Source of the DNA: Spirometra erinaceieuropaei
Lineage: Eukaryota > Platyhelminthes > Cestoda > Diphyllobothriidea > Diphyllobothriidae
Direction: 5' to 3'
Assembly: GCA_902702965.1 (NCBI GenBank)
Contig: CACRXP010000011.1
Span: 1,076,865 to 1,140,864 of the forward strand
DNA length: 64,000 bases
The position numbers were made by a program, and so were the translations under genes. Below the pieces are notes generated by a model that had not been told where the DNA came from, did no database searches, and was given only the letters and a program-made list of their open reading frames with translations. Positions 32,965-44,377 of this stretch are shown piece by piece (positions within the stretch are counted from its first letter, which is position 1; the number at the start of each line of letters is the position of its first letter).

Positions 32965-33690
32965 CAGTGCGTGACCGATCTCATGAAATGTTGGCCTAGA
33001 TTCTGGAATGTGTTTCCGATTAGGAAGGATTACTTAAGTGGGGTTGTTAGACTGATTATCATGCAGCATAACCCTATAACAATTCGGACTCATCAGTATG
33101 TCGGCTTTTGAATGCACTTCTTTTCGACCTCCTGCAGAAACTACACTCGGTAAAAAATAACTACTTAAGTAGAATGCGTTTTTCCTATTGATTTTCGATG
33201 GCCCTATAAATTCAAATCTATTTTATAGAACACGTGCATAAAAATAAGCTTTATTTTGCTCATTTGGTAGGAAATCACATTATTTCCATATTTTATGTCC
33301 GAAGAAAGTGTATATTTAGGTTTTAAAAAAGTCTCTAATTGTGAGATTTTTAAGACCGTCCGATGCCCATGCATGCAAGACCGCACATGTCCGTTCACTA
33401 ATGCTCCTCATGAAATGTACAACACAGTCCGGATCCATTGCAAAATTGCATGAACTCTATGTGGTATCTTCTAAAAGGCATAGTGGAATATATGATTTTC
33501 CCTACGCAGAAAGCATGCACCTTGTAGACTGAAATTGCTAAACGCTGACGCAATGGCAGATCGGGCTGAAAATTTTTCGGGAATTTGGAAACTTTTTTAA
33601 AACCAAAATATACACTTTCTTCGTGCATACAAAGCAAAGACAATTTTATTTCCTACCAAATGAGTAAAAGAAAGCTTGTTTTTGTGCAGA
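32965..33690. mobile_element. Foldback element F3, subfamily B, truncated
   Basis: The left end CAGTGCGTGACCGATCTCATG is the subfamily-B terminus also seen at 55,435. The left arm includes ATGTCGGCTTTTGAATGCAC and ATTGATTTTCGATGGCCC. Only part of the right arm is present, ending near 33,690 with CTACCAAATGAGTAAAAGAA, so the element is cut short on the right. Confidence 0.7.
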
Positions 33691-34224
33691 GACGTTGCTC
33701 CAAAACCGGGGCCGGACTGGGAGACAGCACGTGTTAATCGAGTCACGCAGAATCCGCGTGAGCCCATGGCCACCGCTGCACATGCGGGGACGGAGAGATG
33801 TGGCAGCAAACTTAGGTGTAGACCTCCCCCCACTTCAGCCACTGCGCCCAACCCCATCATCAGATGGTTGGCAATCATGGACAGTGGACTGGCGCATGGG
33901 GAGAGAGAGAGAGAGGGGGGGGAGAGTGAGGTCGACACTGGGAGCCCGATTCCATGGCACTTTGGTGCATTCCTTACTATAATAAATTCGATGAGCCTAA
34001 ATCTACCATGACGCACAAAAATCGCGGCTTGGAAGACTGTCAGTCGGCCCTCTCAAGAATCAGACTACATGACATCTTCCGAATGTGTCCGCAATGGCAT
34101 TCTCACCCAGATAAAATCGCGTCTTCCCTTCTGTTATAAAAACCTGAAACATGGCCTTAGGACCAGCTCGTGTGTGACATGCGTAGAAATACCCGGGCCT
34201 GCCTCTGGTCGTCCTGACTCAGTC
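33691..34224. other. Unassigned; GA-rich tract
   Basis: A (GA)n and G tract lies at 33,900-33,928. Overlapping 111- and 139-codon frames on opposite strands have no recognisable domains. Confidence 0.4.
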
Positions 34225-34330
34225 TTGCCATCGGGCCCAGGCAGGCAATGAGGGTGTGAGTGAGGTAAATGCTGTGCAAGTCTGCTGTCAATAAAAACTA
34301 ATTTAAGCGCAAGTCACCATCCTACACCTA
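34225..34330 (+). mobile_element. SINE3-like fragment
   Basis: GTAAATGCTGTGCAAGTCTG, CTGTCAATAAAAACTAA and GCGCAAGTCACC match the SINE3 body at 54,960-55,020. Confidence 0.55.
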
Positions 34331-35763
34331 CCTCGGTAGACATCGTTGTTCGCGACTGCTGAACTGTTGGATGGAAAGGGGAGATGAAGGCAGACGTTAT
34401 CCCTATGTAATGCAAAATGGATAGTTGGACCATTGATGCTGCAATTCTTGTCCACTCCTGTTCTGATGCTTGCTGTTGAACCCCAAAGAATGATTGTGTT
34501 CTCAGTGTGTCTCCGCTGGCACGGCATTTCCGGTTGATCTGGACAACACCTTCTGTTTTCCAGGACACCTAGGAACCCGGGAGTTGTATTATTAGTCAGA
34601 CTGATAACGCTTTTGTTAAGGGCCACATATACGCGTGAAAATGCATGCCTACCGAAAAGAAGTTGGCACGGCTATGGTTTGCGTCCTGGACCACTTACCC
34701 CGGAGAGCAATCATGTTGAGGAAAGGACTCGAACATCCAGGAACTTTGTGGTATCCCAAATTATGATCCACCACACTGTCATCAATCAAAACGGGACACA
34801 ATTTTTACCATTTAATGATAATAATTAATAAATTAAGTACCCATTTTGAGGCAGTGTCATTGCATTATCATATTTTTACTCCGATGAATACCTTAAAGCT
34901 TTTTGACCAACCTAACGCAGCAGCCACCGAGAGGTCTTTTCATTCCTTTCTCTGGCACCTACAAATAAATATCGCCAATCATTTGCTTTTAGCACAATTG
35001 CTCCCCGAAGTAAGTAACCCCGGGCGTAAACCATATGCTTACCAAGAAGGCTCCTTTCACACGATACATTAATGACCTATGCATTTTCTCATCTAATGGC
35101 TTAGCACAGCATTGGGATTAACGAGCGTCGAAAAGGCATTTTTGGGTGGTACCTCCGATATATCGGCTGGTACATTTCTCTAATTATGAACCGCTTCACT
35201 TTCCATATTTTTATCGAGGCTCTTCCTCTTTCTCAGAATATTTGAAAATTTCCTGACTTTAAGGTTTTTAACTCTTGAACACTGCTTGGCTAATGTTATG
35301 ACTAATGCTCATAAAACAATGTAAGAGTAGCCTTTTTAAGAGGCAGTCCTTTTCGATTCCAAAAACTAAAGCAATAAAGGCCACAAGTCTTGACTTTTTC
35401 TCGAGAAATTGGTTAACATTTGTTTTTTTAGTATTTCGAGGCAGTCGGTCGAAAACGTTCCCATGATTCCCATTCCTAATACACTTGGGGCGTGTGCCAC
35501 GCGATTGAGTTCAGGCACTTTCCTGTAAAAATGGCGCAAAACAGTTATTTTGGAGACAGCTGGTTGACCCCAGCCGACCAAATGCTGTTACCTCAAAACG
35601 TTGCGTTACTTTTGACAATTAACTAGTGCTGATGAAGAGCCACACTCTTCTAGGTTCTTATTAGATAGATGCTGAGTCGAAACAACCATAAAATAGGCAC
35701 GCAAGGGAGAAGACGTTCTCGTGGCACTGATTCTTCACACGGTGGTGATTCTACATCGTTGGA
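34331..35763. other. Unassigned; possible PLE-tail-like motif
   Basis: CTGATGAAGAGCCACACTC (35,630) and CTGAGTCGAAACAACC (35,682) resemble the two halves of a PLE-type hammerhead but are about 50 bases apart with an extra hairpin (GAAGAG/CTCTTC) between. Weak evidence. A 107-codon minus frame at 34,303-34,626 is unrecognised. Confidence 0.3.
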
Positions 35764-35868
35764 TGATGAGGATGAGAGGAGGAGGAGAAGAAGAAGACGA
35801 CGACGACGACGACGACGATGATGGTGGTGGTGGTGGTGGTGTCGGCGGCGGCGGCGGCGGCGGTCGCT
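35764..35868 (+). repeat. Compound trinucleotide microsatellite
   Basis: Successive blocks of GAG/GAA, GAC, GAT/GGT and GGC repeats run without interruption. They create a frame with runs of Glu, Asp and Gly that is not evidence of a gene. Confidence 0.9.
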
Positions 35869-36264
35869 TGTTTCACTATAGCGGCGATCTCATCTTGGTT
35901 CATTGCCCTCGAAGTCTGCTGACGAACTTATTCGGCGCTCAGGTTCCCCTTTCGCGACAGTTCAAGTCACGTTGTGTCTCTACTGGTTGTTCCTTGAGAG
36001 CTGAGCACCAAGTGGCTTGAAAGTGGCATTATTACTTCGATGTTAAGTATTTAGCGCAGCCGTCCCTCCCAGCCCCGACACCTCAAACACAGCGGGCGTT
36101 AAGAGATCGTCTAGATAGGCTTATTATATTACACCCGTACACGGACCCTTAGTGGACAGAATTTCAACGCACACGCGAGTCATTTTTCGTCCAGCACCCT
36201 AGGGAGAAGTGGTATCTTGAGCGTAACTAATATAACGCGATGAGAAGAGGCTCTGTGCGATCGG

Positions 36265-36315
36265 CTTCCTTCTCTTTCTTTCTTTCTTTATTTCTTTCTC
36301 TCTCTCTCTCTCTTT
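36265..36315 (+). repeat. (CTTT)n/(CT)n pyrimidine tract
   Basis: TTTCTTTCTTTCTTTATTTC is followed by about ten CT units. It gives an Arg/Glu/Lys-rich minus frame of no significance. Confidence 0.9.
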
Positions 36316-37142
36316 TCACCATCGCCATTGTATACCAAAAACACGACGGAGTCAAAATGCCCGGAGCTGAGATCGGGAAGAGTAAATAACCAATATTATC
36401 TCCCGTCTCTCGCGTGCAACACGCATGCTGGTCACGCAACCTACCTGGTGCAGACTTCACAGAAAAAAGTTGTTAAGTAATAAAATAGTCGCCCTTTTTT
36501 CGTCTGACGCAACAACACCGCCCCATTTGGTGGTCGTGAGGTACCCATACAAAGTGGAGTATGATTTATTAACTCTAACGGTGCTGTTGTTCCTCGTAGA
36601 TGACACCGAAGGCCTGCAAAGGTCAGAATCTCCCTGTCGTCATGCGTCAGAGTGATCTTGTGCCACTCGCGTTCCTGTGTGCACCGCCTCTTTGTGCGCA
36701 CTGCCCGGCTGTCTGTTAAGCCAAACCAATGTGTCGGGGAAGCCGTCGCCGCCGCATACGCACACACTCCGCCCCACCCCTGTGCGATTCTGGTGACATG
36801 GTGACCAGTTCAACTCCAACAGAGGTGGGTTTTATCTCAATTTTCTCTCGGCAGCCCAGTAACTCGTGTTGCCGCCATCGCGAATACAGTCCATGTGTGT
36901 ATGCGGGCTGATCGTATTTACTGTCGCCGCTACTGCTGATGCTGTTTCTGGTGCGGCTGTCGGAGGGTTGACATTTAGCCCTTCCCCCTTGACCCCCGCC
37001 CTCTTTCCCCTTTTACAAACTAGGGGTTACTGAAGGGGAATGTTGGGACGAGGGTGAGACTCGGGGAGGGACTGCCCGGACGTCAAGTGAAAGCTTAGAG
37101 GACTAAATGCCTTTTGGAAGGATATGGAGACGGCAATGACAA
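36316..37142. other. Unassigned, relatively CpG-rich
   Basis: No gene recognised. CG dinucleotides appear more frequent in 36,640-37,500 than in surrounding DNA. A 108-codon minus frame (36,441-36,767) has no known domain. The area could be a promoter-proximal region, but no exon is supported. Confidence 0.3.
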
Positions 37143-37172
37143 GGAGGAGGAGGAGGAGGAGGAGGAGGGGGG
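37143..37172 (+). repeat. (GGA)n microsatellite
   Basis: About nine GGA units run into a short G run. Confidence 0.95.
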
Positions 37173-37313
37173 AAGGGCATGACTGTCGAAAGTGTGACGG
37201 TAAAGAGAAGTCATCTGGCATGTGCTGGCTGCAGGCGTATGGGGGCCGATAACCCTCTCGCGCGTGCGCATTCACGTGCGTTCGTCAGTTTTTTGGCGGG
37301 AGAAGGAGTCTCG

Positions 37314-37342
37314 TGATGGTGGTGGTGGTGGTGGCGGCGAGG
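37314..37342 (+). repeat. (GGT)n microsatellite
   Basis: About seven GGT units are followed by GGCGGCG. Confidence 0.9.
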
Positions 37343-37503
37343 GGACGACAGTGACAGCGCGCGATTGGCGGGTAAAGTCCTATGAGCCGAATCGTCGGAC
37401 CACCGATGGTGAAAATTGCGTAACCTTTAGAGCTGCAGGGCGTTTGGCTGGATGGCAGTGCATATGAAACAGTCGGAGCTGTACGAACCAGGACATGATC
37501 TGT

Positions 37504-37516
37504 AACGGTGAGTAAC
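37504..37516 (+). other. Isolated splice-donor-like site
   Basis: AACGGTGAGTAAC has a strong GTGAGT donor core just downstream of CpG-rich sequence. The preceding short ATG frame hits a stop before it. It could be a non-coding first-exon boundary or chance. Confidence 0.2.
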
Positions 37517-38106
37517 TATGGTCTAAACAGTTTTCAAGAGGCCCGTTCGAAAACATCATCAAGCCCTGACCACCTGACTCAGAGGCATGCTAGTAAAGTT
37601 TTATCTGTCAATGCACAACGCATTAAATTTTCACTGGAAGCTGAGGCAACGCCAGGTAATGTTCGATTTTATAAAATGTAAGTGCTTTTGAATAATTTCG
37701 ACGGTCCTCCTGACCACAGTTAGCTTGGGAAAAGTTGATAATAACCCTTTTGATTTCCCGTTCGCTAAACGATAACGCCCGTCTAAATGCTGATGTGACG
37801 CGAATAGTTAAGGATTTTTCCAGCACGCAAAGGGAATTTAAATGTTTGCAAATAACTCAAAACTTGGAGGAATTCGGTTGGTCCTTCATTCATTGTTCAG
37901 AGCTTTGACGCACCATTATAACAGGACTTGTGATCCAAATAGCCTTATTAGAAGGCGGATGCTGATGATGGTGCGCGGAAAGGGCCACCAAAGCTGCCAA
38001 ATACTTTAAGCTTTTCATCAAGCGTCCTTATAAGCGTGTGTAAAATTTTATAGAAACTTGTCGTGCTATTTTTAACATAAGTAAATGACAATGCTGAAAA
38101 GGAGAA
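37517..38106. other. Unassigned sequence
   Basis: Nothing recognised. Confidence 0.4.
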
Positions 38107-38365
38107 CCGAAAAAAAGAAAGGAAGACGAGAATGGCCATTTCTGGCTTGTTAGCCGTCATCAGTCAGCCACACCCAACCTCAAGTTTGCGACGCCTGGAA
38201 CACAGACCCAGGATCTTTGGTCATACAGTCGGACACCACCGTTGGACCGTGGGTCCGCTGTCCTCTCGGTTGCGATCGGCAACATAAGTGAGTTCACCAG
38301 TCGCGTTGGGGCCGTGTTCGTCCCACTGTGTCTTAAGGTTTATTCCAGGGCCCACAAAGGCTGTT
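38107..38365 (-). mobile_element. SINE1 copy, near full length, minus strand
   Basis: On the minus strand: leader TGGGCCCTGGAATAAACC, AAGACACAGTGGGACGAAC, GATCGCAACCGAGAGGACAG; a tRNA-like head with GGTCCAACGGTGGTG (A box) and a weakened B box (CTGGGTCTGTGTTCCAG); then GGTGTGGCTGACTGATGACG. The B box has lost TTCGA. Confidence 0.75.
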
Positions 38366-38404
38366 GCACAGGGACCGCTGTCACATGCAGAATGAGACTG
38401 TCTT

Positions 38405-38485
38405 CATGAGTCGTCCGACGAGCCTTAAGACACGACGAGGCAATCGTGTCCCTTAACCCGATCGGTGAATGCAACACCAACGTCG
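38405..38485 (+). mobile_element. SINE1 leader fragment
   Basis: GAGCCTTAAGACACGACGAG and AACCCGATCGGTGAATGC match the SINE1 leader. It stands head-to-head with the copy at 38,107-38,365. Confidence 0.55.
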
Positions 38486-41040
38486 GTAATTTATACGGGT
38501 TTATCGGTGGAGATTATGTTGCTCCGCTGAAAGGACCTATACTGCCGTCCGGTTCTACGAAAGTCGTTCCAAATGAAGTGAACGAAAGTGTTCATGCGGC
38601 ACGGGCTGCCTCAACCTGTGTTCGCATATACTTGAAAGCCCCAATCTTGCCCTAGTCTTCTGCTTGCGGTTGGCACCCACCCCTCCGTATGACATGACTT
38701 ATGTACTCAATACTTCGATCAGTTACTGCATTAACGGACCAACGAAAAACCAATTAGCAGTAAGCTGGTCCATCCATTTCCCGCCGCTTTCAGTTACAGA
38801 AACTCTCAGGTGCTGTTAACTCGTGCTCAGGCTGCCTGCCACACACCATCCGCGTGAGACCAGTGCGTTCTGTTAAGTGTCGCCGCGTTTCAGTTATCAT
38901 GCACAGAACAAGTACCTACTGGTGCCTCCTAATTCTATTCCTTAGCCAGCCCGAGTTCTGGGATTGTGACGGCCACCGTTACATTCGTTACGTTCTTGTC
39001 GATACGTCCATATTGGGAGAATTCTGAGGCAAATAACAGCCAGGAGGGTTGAACACATTCGAGGTATTTCTCTCCTTCCTCGTTACCAGCTCTTTAGCTT
39101 AAGGATTTAGATGCACTCAGCCAGGCGACACTGATCCTGTCGCCGGGAATGCTGAATTGCCCGGAAGACCCCGAAGATTTTTTGCGGTATGGTTTTTCCT
39201 CATCAATATAAAATTTCAAACATCGGCTCTGTCAGTACCTCTGCCCAAGTATGGAAAACATACCCCCAACTACCTACAGATAACTTCGACAGTTAGCGTC
39301 TTATTGACTAAGGCCATTCCAGCAGCCTGTAAAGCCACATAATTGAGTCTTCCAACTAGCTGAGAGTGTCTTGAAGTTATGCCACTACCAGTGTCTTATC
39401 AACATGCGTGTCTAACTATGCTGTATACTCAAGGCACAACTGAAACTCCATCACCATTCCTGCTTCTATCCCCGCGCTCGCTTCATCGTCCTTTTTGCGA
39501 CACTTGTTTCCTGTCAACTTCAGAGATCCAGCACGCGTACTAAAGAGCTCCGAACATAAACAGATCGTCCCCATGGAATTTCGATTTTTTGAAGGAGTTT
39601 AAATGGCTTAGACCAAATGGAGTGACTCGGGAACATTAGAAAAGAGCCCTTTCTCAGCAGAGCCCATGCGGCAAGACCTTCTGACTTATGGCTGCAATGG
39701 GACTTTGCCTACCGCAAAACTGCGAATGCAATCAAGACCGACGAAAAAATTAATGGATGTCTCCTCCGTCATCTAAAATTTTGGGACATTCGGCAGGAAA
39801 GATGTTTGATAACAGTTTCCCGTACCGCGATCTGGCTTCCTAGGTTATAATGATCATAGTGAGTCTTTGGTATCTGGTATTCCGGGATATATCCAAAAAC
39901 ACTTTTCGGAAGTTCAGAAATGTATTGGTAAATCTTCAAAATCGTAAAAAAGGTGGTCAACAGGTAAGATGTTTCCAGCAAAAATGTGCTTCACAGTCTT
40001 TGTAACCCACGCAATGACCCATTTAAGTCCAGCAGGATGACGTCCTCTTTTTCACAGAAAATGGATGCCCGGACGATTTCCCTAGAAAAAGTCAAGCATT
40101 TAATAAATAATTTAGTGATTCCTATTTTATGCTCGGTCCACCTATAGTTTGGATATTGATCCAACTTAAACTATTTGGCAGGTGATCCAAAATTAATCTT
40201 AGGAATCATACATGGGTATAGGACGAACATAAAGGAAACAGAAACTTGGAAGCTGACTTTGCTTTTTGTCGGGTTACCTAAAAGTGTTGATCACGTCAAG
40301 ACCACTGAAATATAATGGGGGTAAACCCACTAGCTCATATGAAGGATCGCGTTTTTTCTCGCAGCAAAGAGCATAAAACATTTATAATGGCGAAAATATC
40401 AGCAATATGTTAATTTTGTAATTGTTATGGTAAATTATAACGACATTTTCCTTATTCCGGTTACTATGTAATATAAACACTGGGTTATTGTAGTTTTTCA
40501 GTAGGCAAACATGGAATACGAATGTATGTAAACAGATACAGAAATCCTAACGTTTGACAGCCGTCAAGTGTAAATTGAGTGTATCAAACACCTCTCTGCA
40601 GTCATCGAGAGAGTTTTAGCATCGGCTTTTTCATAATTTTTGGGAGTAAGACATTGTTGCATAGAGAAAATGCTGTTTCCCTCATTTTCGCTTTGGAAAT
40701 ATCAAATGATTTTTCTAGGCATCTGATGCGGTATATTCTGCAGATTGGTGGCACCACCCTGTTCAGCCCACGCACAACACACTGAGCACTAGTGAAATGG
40801 GTTACAATTCTCAAAGAACTACAACTTCCTTCTTCCTAGTTGTTCCTCTAACTTCACCCCAGTAAATGAAAACGAGCTGAAGCAGAGAACAAACGGCAAA
40901 ATTAACGGACTTATATAGAAGGAGGATTACGGTGACTATCATGCGATGACGTGCGGGGAACCGACTACTTTGGCCACGTTACAGGAGTACAGACGAATAT
41001 TCTAGTCGAGGTTATCATTCGATTAACGAATAGACAGACT
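38486..41040. other. Unassigned sequence
   Basis: No gene or repeat recognised. The second half is AT-rich. Confidence 0.45.
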
Positions 41041-41067
41041 GGTCGAATACCAAAACTTTTATTCATT

Positions 41068-41112
41068 TTCCTGAGCTTTCGAAACCATAGGGAGGGCTAT
41101 TGTCAGAGGTGA
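41068..41112 (-). other. Possible decayed PLE 3'-end motif
   Basis: The minus strand reads CTCTGACAATAGCCC then GGTTTCGAAAGCTCAGG, the spacing of a PLE-type hammerhead. The core is CTGACAA, so invariant G8 is A. Downstream minus sequence includes AATGAATAAAAG. It would be inactive. Confidence 0.3.
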
Positions 41113-41503
41113 CATCAACAACAGAAGAAGGGAAAATTATTGACTACGGTAAGCGACCAACTACCAGTGACGCACATATGTAGATAACTGTGTAGGGCTC
41201 TGTATGCAGGCGGGAGATTAACGGGTCGATTGGACTAACCTTCAGAGGTTCAAGCCTCAATGAACTCCCAGCTTACATTGCTTCCGACCTGAGTAGTCGT
41301 CTTACCAGTTAAAAACTGAACTCGTGACCTGTTTCGAAGGTTTGAGTGGCCAGTGTGATGGTTCCTCACCTCTTCGCACAGCCCACTTGCGTTTGAACAT
41401 ACATGTGCGCTCTGAGCTTGCGCTCGGTGCGCCTTGTGCACATAAAAGAGCAATTTAGGTACGAAATAAGTCGCACTACACCAGATTGCTCATCAGGGTT
41501 TAA

Positions 41504-41840
41504 TTAATCCTTGACTTTCATGCTCCGTCTGCAAGTGGCAGCTTTGGGTCGGCGTGCAATCTTGGCATCTAGTCTTGCAGCAATGAGCTCGATAGCCCCC
41601 GAAACGTCCTTACCAGATGGCAGAGTATGCCCTATCGTAGGTGGGTTTCGCTTTGGCTCTTCCACGGGCAAGCATATCGGCGTTGGCATATAAAGTTCCT
41701 TGAATATGTATTTAACTTATATCCGTCTTGAAGAGATATCTGTCCCCACTTACCTTGCCTTCCGAGTGGCTGCAGTGGGTCTGTGATTATTTAAACAGGG
41801 TTTTCACATTTACCTGTTCATGGGCCACCGGATGGCTGTC
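41504..41840 (-). CDS. Candidate 3' end of a gene with a 27-base micro-exon
   Basis: On the minus strand, CATGAACAG is followed by GTAAATGTG (donor at 41,813) and a 33-base gap ending AATAATCACAG. A 27-base segment (41,780-41,754) follows, then donor GGTAAGTGGG at 41,753 and a 55-base gap ending CATATTCAAG. An open segment then runs from 41,698 to TAA at 41,506-41,504. In phase 0 it reads THCSHSEGK, then ELYMPTPICLPVEEPKRNPP and so on, with a basic Lys/Arg-rich C-terminus ending SMKVKD. ATTAAA follows the stop. Introns of 30-60 bases and micro-exons are known in flatworms. No homologue is recognised. The second acceptor lacks a pyrimidine tract, and the first segment is open in another phase too, so this may be chance. 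Confidence 0.3.
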
Positions 41841-42339
41841 GCAAAGTTTTGCGGTGTTCGCCGCCCGACTTTAAATCGTTGGTTCAATCGCACTGTCAGG
41901 GCTTCGTTTGACGAGCACATTAGACAAGGGCAGTTGCCGTTCACCCTCTTATTTTCTCGTGTATTTTATCTCTGAAGAAACTGCGTCGGGCAGGTTAAGG
42001 AAGTGCAGCGGCATGTTTTGCTCTATAGCAACAAAAGTTTCAGCGATGTAACGGCGATAAGTAGCCGGCCTGTGCCGACTGGAAGAAGTATTTTCTAGCT
42101 GCTGTGGGACTGGTTCCGACAATAAATAGAGGAATGGAGAGTCCAGTGGAGTTCCCTTGATCTGGCCCCAGGTTTCCTAACAAAGATAAAATAGGTTTTC
42201 TGGCAAAAACCGGACAGCGTCGTGAAGTATCCAGTCTACGTCGCCCGTTTCTAAGGCCTGCTAAATATCTTCTAACTCAACACTGAAGTGGAGACGTTTT
42301 GTGTCCCAGTCATAGTTAGGCTAAGTGTCTGAACTACTA
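41841..42339. other. Unassigned, possibly more of the PLE relic
   Basis: This lies directly 5' of the PLE reverse transcriptase relic. Plus- and minus-strand frames are broken. I cannot assign the sequence. Confidence 0.35.
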
Positions 42340-42735
42340 ACGAGAGTTTCACCAAGAAAATCCTATTACCTTGGTCAGGCCAGCCCTCCAGTTCCTCTCG
42401 ACGTGGCCTCGCTGTTTACATCTGTTCTGCTACATTTGCTGCAAGCGGCCTTAGACAAAAACTGAGAGGTATATGCTGGAAGGCAAGGCCCTCTAAGGGC
42501 TAAGCACCTCAGGACGCTGCTTGGTTTTTGTCAGAAAGCCTATTTCATCTCCGTTGGGAAGCTTGTGAGTAGATAAAGGGGAAACACAACGGGCTCACCA
42601 ATGTCCGGTTGAATGACGGAACCGGTCCTGCAGGGGTTAAAAAATACCTTTTTCAGTCGGCGCAAGCCGGTCTTTTAGTACGCTTACATGGATTGCAACT
42701 CCATCCGGCATCGGCACCTTCCACATAAGTGAGAC
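42340..42735 (+). pseudogene. Penelope-like element reverse transcriptase relic
   Basis: From about 42,394 one plus frame reads PLDVASLFTSVLLHLLQAAL, corresponding to motif A (usual form FDVxSLFTxxP). It continues LRTLLGFCQKAYFISVGKLV, then GNTTGSPMSG for motif B (usual form GTPMGSPIS), then VLQGLKNTFFSRRKPVF, a stop, and YAYMDCNSI. The last may be motif C, with YVDD decayed to YMDC. Five in-frame stops show it is dead. It and the GIY-YIG relic at 15.6-16.5 kb represent complementary parts of PLEs. Confidence 0.75.
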
Positions 42736-42867
42736 GTTCTTCGGCTTTTCTCCACGTGGCTTTTCAGCTAAACTTGAGTTGCGTGAGGCACCCGTCATGA
42801 TATTCACAAATCCTTACCAAGAGCAGACCAGGGAGCGTGGAGGTACGCTTATAAGCAAATATCCGCC

Positions 42868-43075
42868 GTGTCAGCCAGCTGCGTCCTCCCCAACCCCCAG
42901 CCTTCTTGGCTCTGCCACGACCCCGGGACCAGGTGGAAAAAGAGGGGGTTTGGTAGATGATGCACAAGTCTAGTAGCGCCGTAAATTAATCCACACACAA
43001 GTCACATCGCCTTTCACCAGCCTTCTGCAAAGCACGTGGTGGATATCGTCGAATTCGGCGGTTGGACTGTCACCT
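42868..43075 (+). mobile_element. SINE3-like repeat copy
   Basis: CAGCCAGCTGCGTCCTCCCC, CAGCCTTCTTGGCTCTGCC, GGTAGATGATGCACAAGTCT and GTGGTGGATATCGTCGAATT match the 54.9-kb copy in order. Confidence 0.6.
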
Positions 43076-43688
43076 ATTTTAGAGAAGAACGTGCAGCCGC
43101 ATTTTCTTGGCCGATCGATTATGATGGGGTCGGGGTATCCCCAGGAGGGCAGGTTCGAAAATGCAGTGTTCTAAGGGAACGTACTCATACTAAAGTCGGC
43201 TGAATTATTTATTGCGTAAATTACGAACGGCTGTGATGACTCCTCAGCATTCTATGCTTCAACCGGGACCGATAAATAAATAAACTTACAGCTACACTGC
43301 AACTAAACAACATAAGTATTGAAGTTCTTTCCTTTGGTCTGCTTGTATGCCGGTTTTTTGATTGGAACGGGTGGAGGAATTATGGCCATTTTTAAATGCG
43401 TGAACCTCTTCCTCCGCAAACGAAGTCATTATTTCCACCCTGGGTGAACATGATACCGTAGTGGCTGACAAACCATGTTATTTACACGAATACTTCTCGT
43501 CGTGTCCCTGAGCAGGATTGCACGACTTGTATTGGGAGCTTGCGACCGCCATCAGCGAGCAGGGTTGATATCTGAGTGCCCGTCCATTGTAAAGATGAGC
43601 ACAAATTATGTGTAGGTGGGTGTTGCGTTCTCGTCTCCCCCCCCGCTCTGACGTCCCTCGCGGCAACTACAATGAACTCAGCAGGTAG
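43076..43688. other. Unassigned sequence
   Basis: Nothing recognised. Confidence 0.4.
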
Positions 43689-44377
43689 AGTAGGTGGACT
43701 AACTCATGAAATCTCAACCGAAATTCCGAAATGCGTTTTCGTTTCGAAAACATTAATTAAATAGGGTTGTAAAACTAATCATCGTGCAGCATAATTCTAA
43801 AATAATTTAGTCACCCCAGGACGTCGGCTTTTGAACAAACCTCTTTACAGCTGCATACAAAAACCATACGCCGAAAAAATGACTACTCAATTAGTGTGCA
43901 TTTTCCTCACTGATTTTCGATGCCCTTAAAAATTCAGTTATATTTCATGGAAAACATACGTAAAAATATTTGTGCTTTTGCTCATTCGGCGGAAAATTAC
44001 GTATTCTTTCAATTTTATACTCAAAGGAAGGGTATAATCCAGTTTTTAAAAAGGTTCTAATTGTGAGGTTTGTTAATACCGTGAAATGGCCGTTCATAAA
44101 ACGTTCTGTCTCTGCATTTACCAATGTGGCTTATAAAGTTAACACTAAGTCTGAAATCCACTGCTTAATTTTATGAACCCATATAGTCTCCTCTTAATAT
44201 CGTAGAGAAATGTATGGTTTTCCGTACACGGAAAATATACGGCTTGTAGTTTGGAAACTCTGAATACGAGTGTAACGGCAGGTCGGGTTCAAAATTATTC
44301 GGGAATCGGAAAAGTTTTTGAATACCGAAATATACCCTTTCTTCAAGTAAAAGTTGGAAGAAGATGTAATTTGGTCA
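43689..44377. mobile_element. Foldback element F4, right arm truncated
   Basis: The left end AGTAGGTGGACTAACTCATG begins the left arm, through TCACTGATTTTCGATGCCC and the loop (TTTTCCGTACACGGAAAATA). The right arm stops after CTTCAAGTAAAAGTTGGAAG near 44,370. The outer 300 or so bases of the right arm are missing. Confidence 0.75.

Noticed and set aside
35625..35700. Hammerhead at CTGATGAAG and GTCGAAAC
   Set aside because: The two halves are separated by about 50 bases without a convincing stem II, and no stem I partner is visible. I kept it only as a weak note.
35721..36020. Plus frame with poly-Glu, poly-Asp and poly-Gly
   Set aside because: It is made by trinucleotide microsatellites, with no coding signal outside them.
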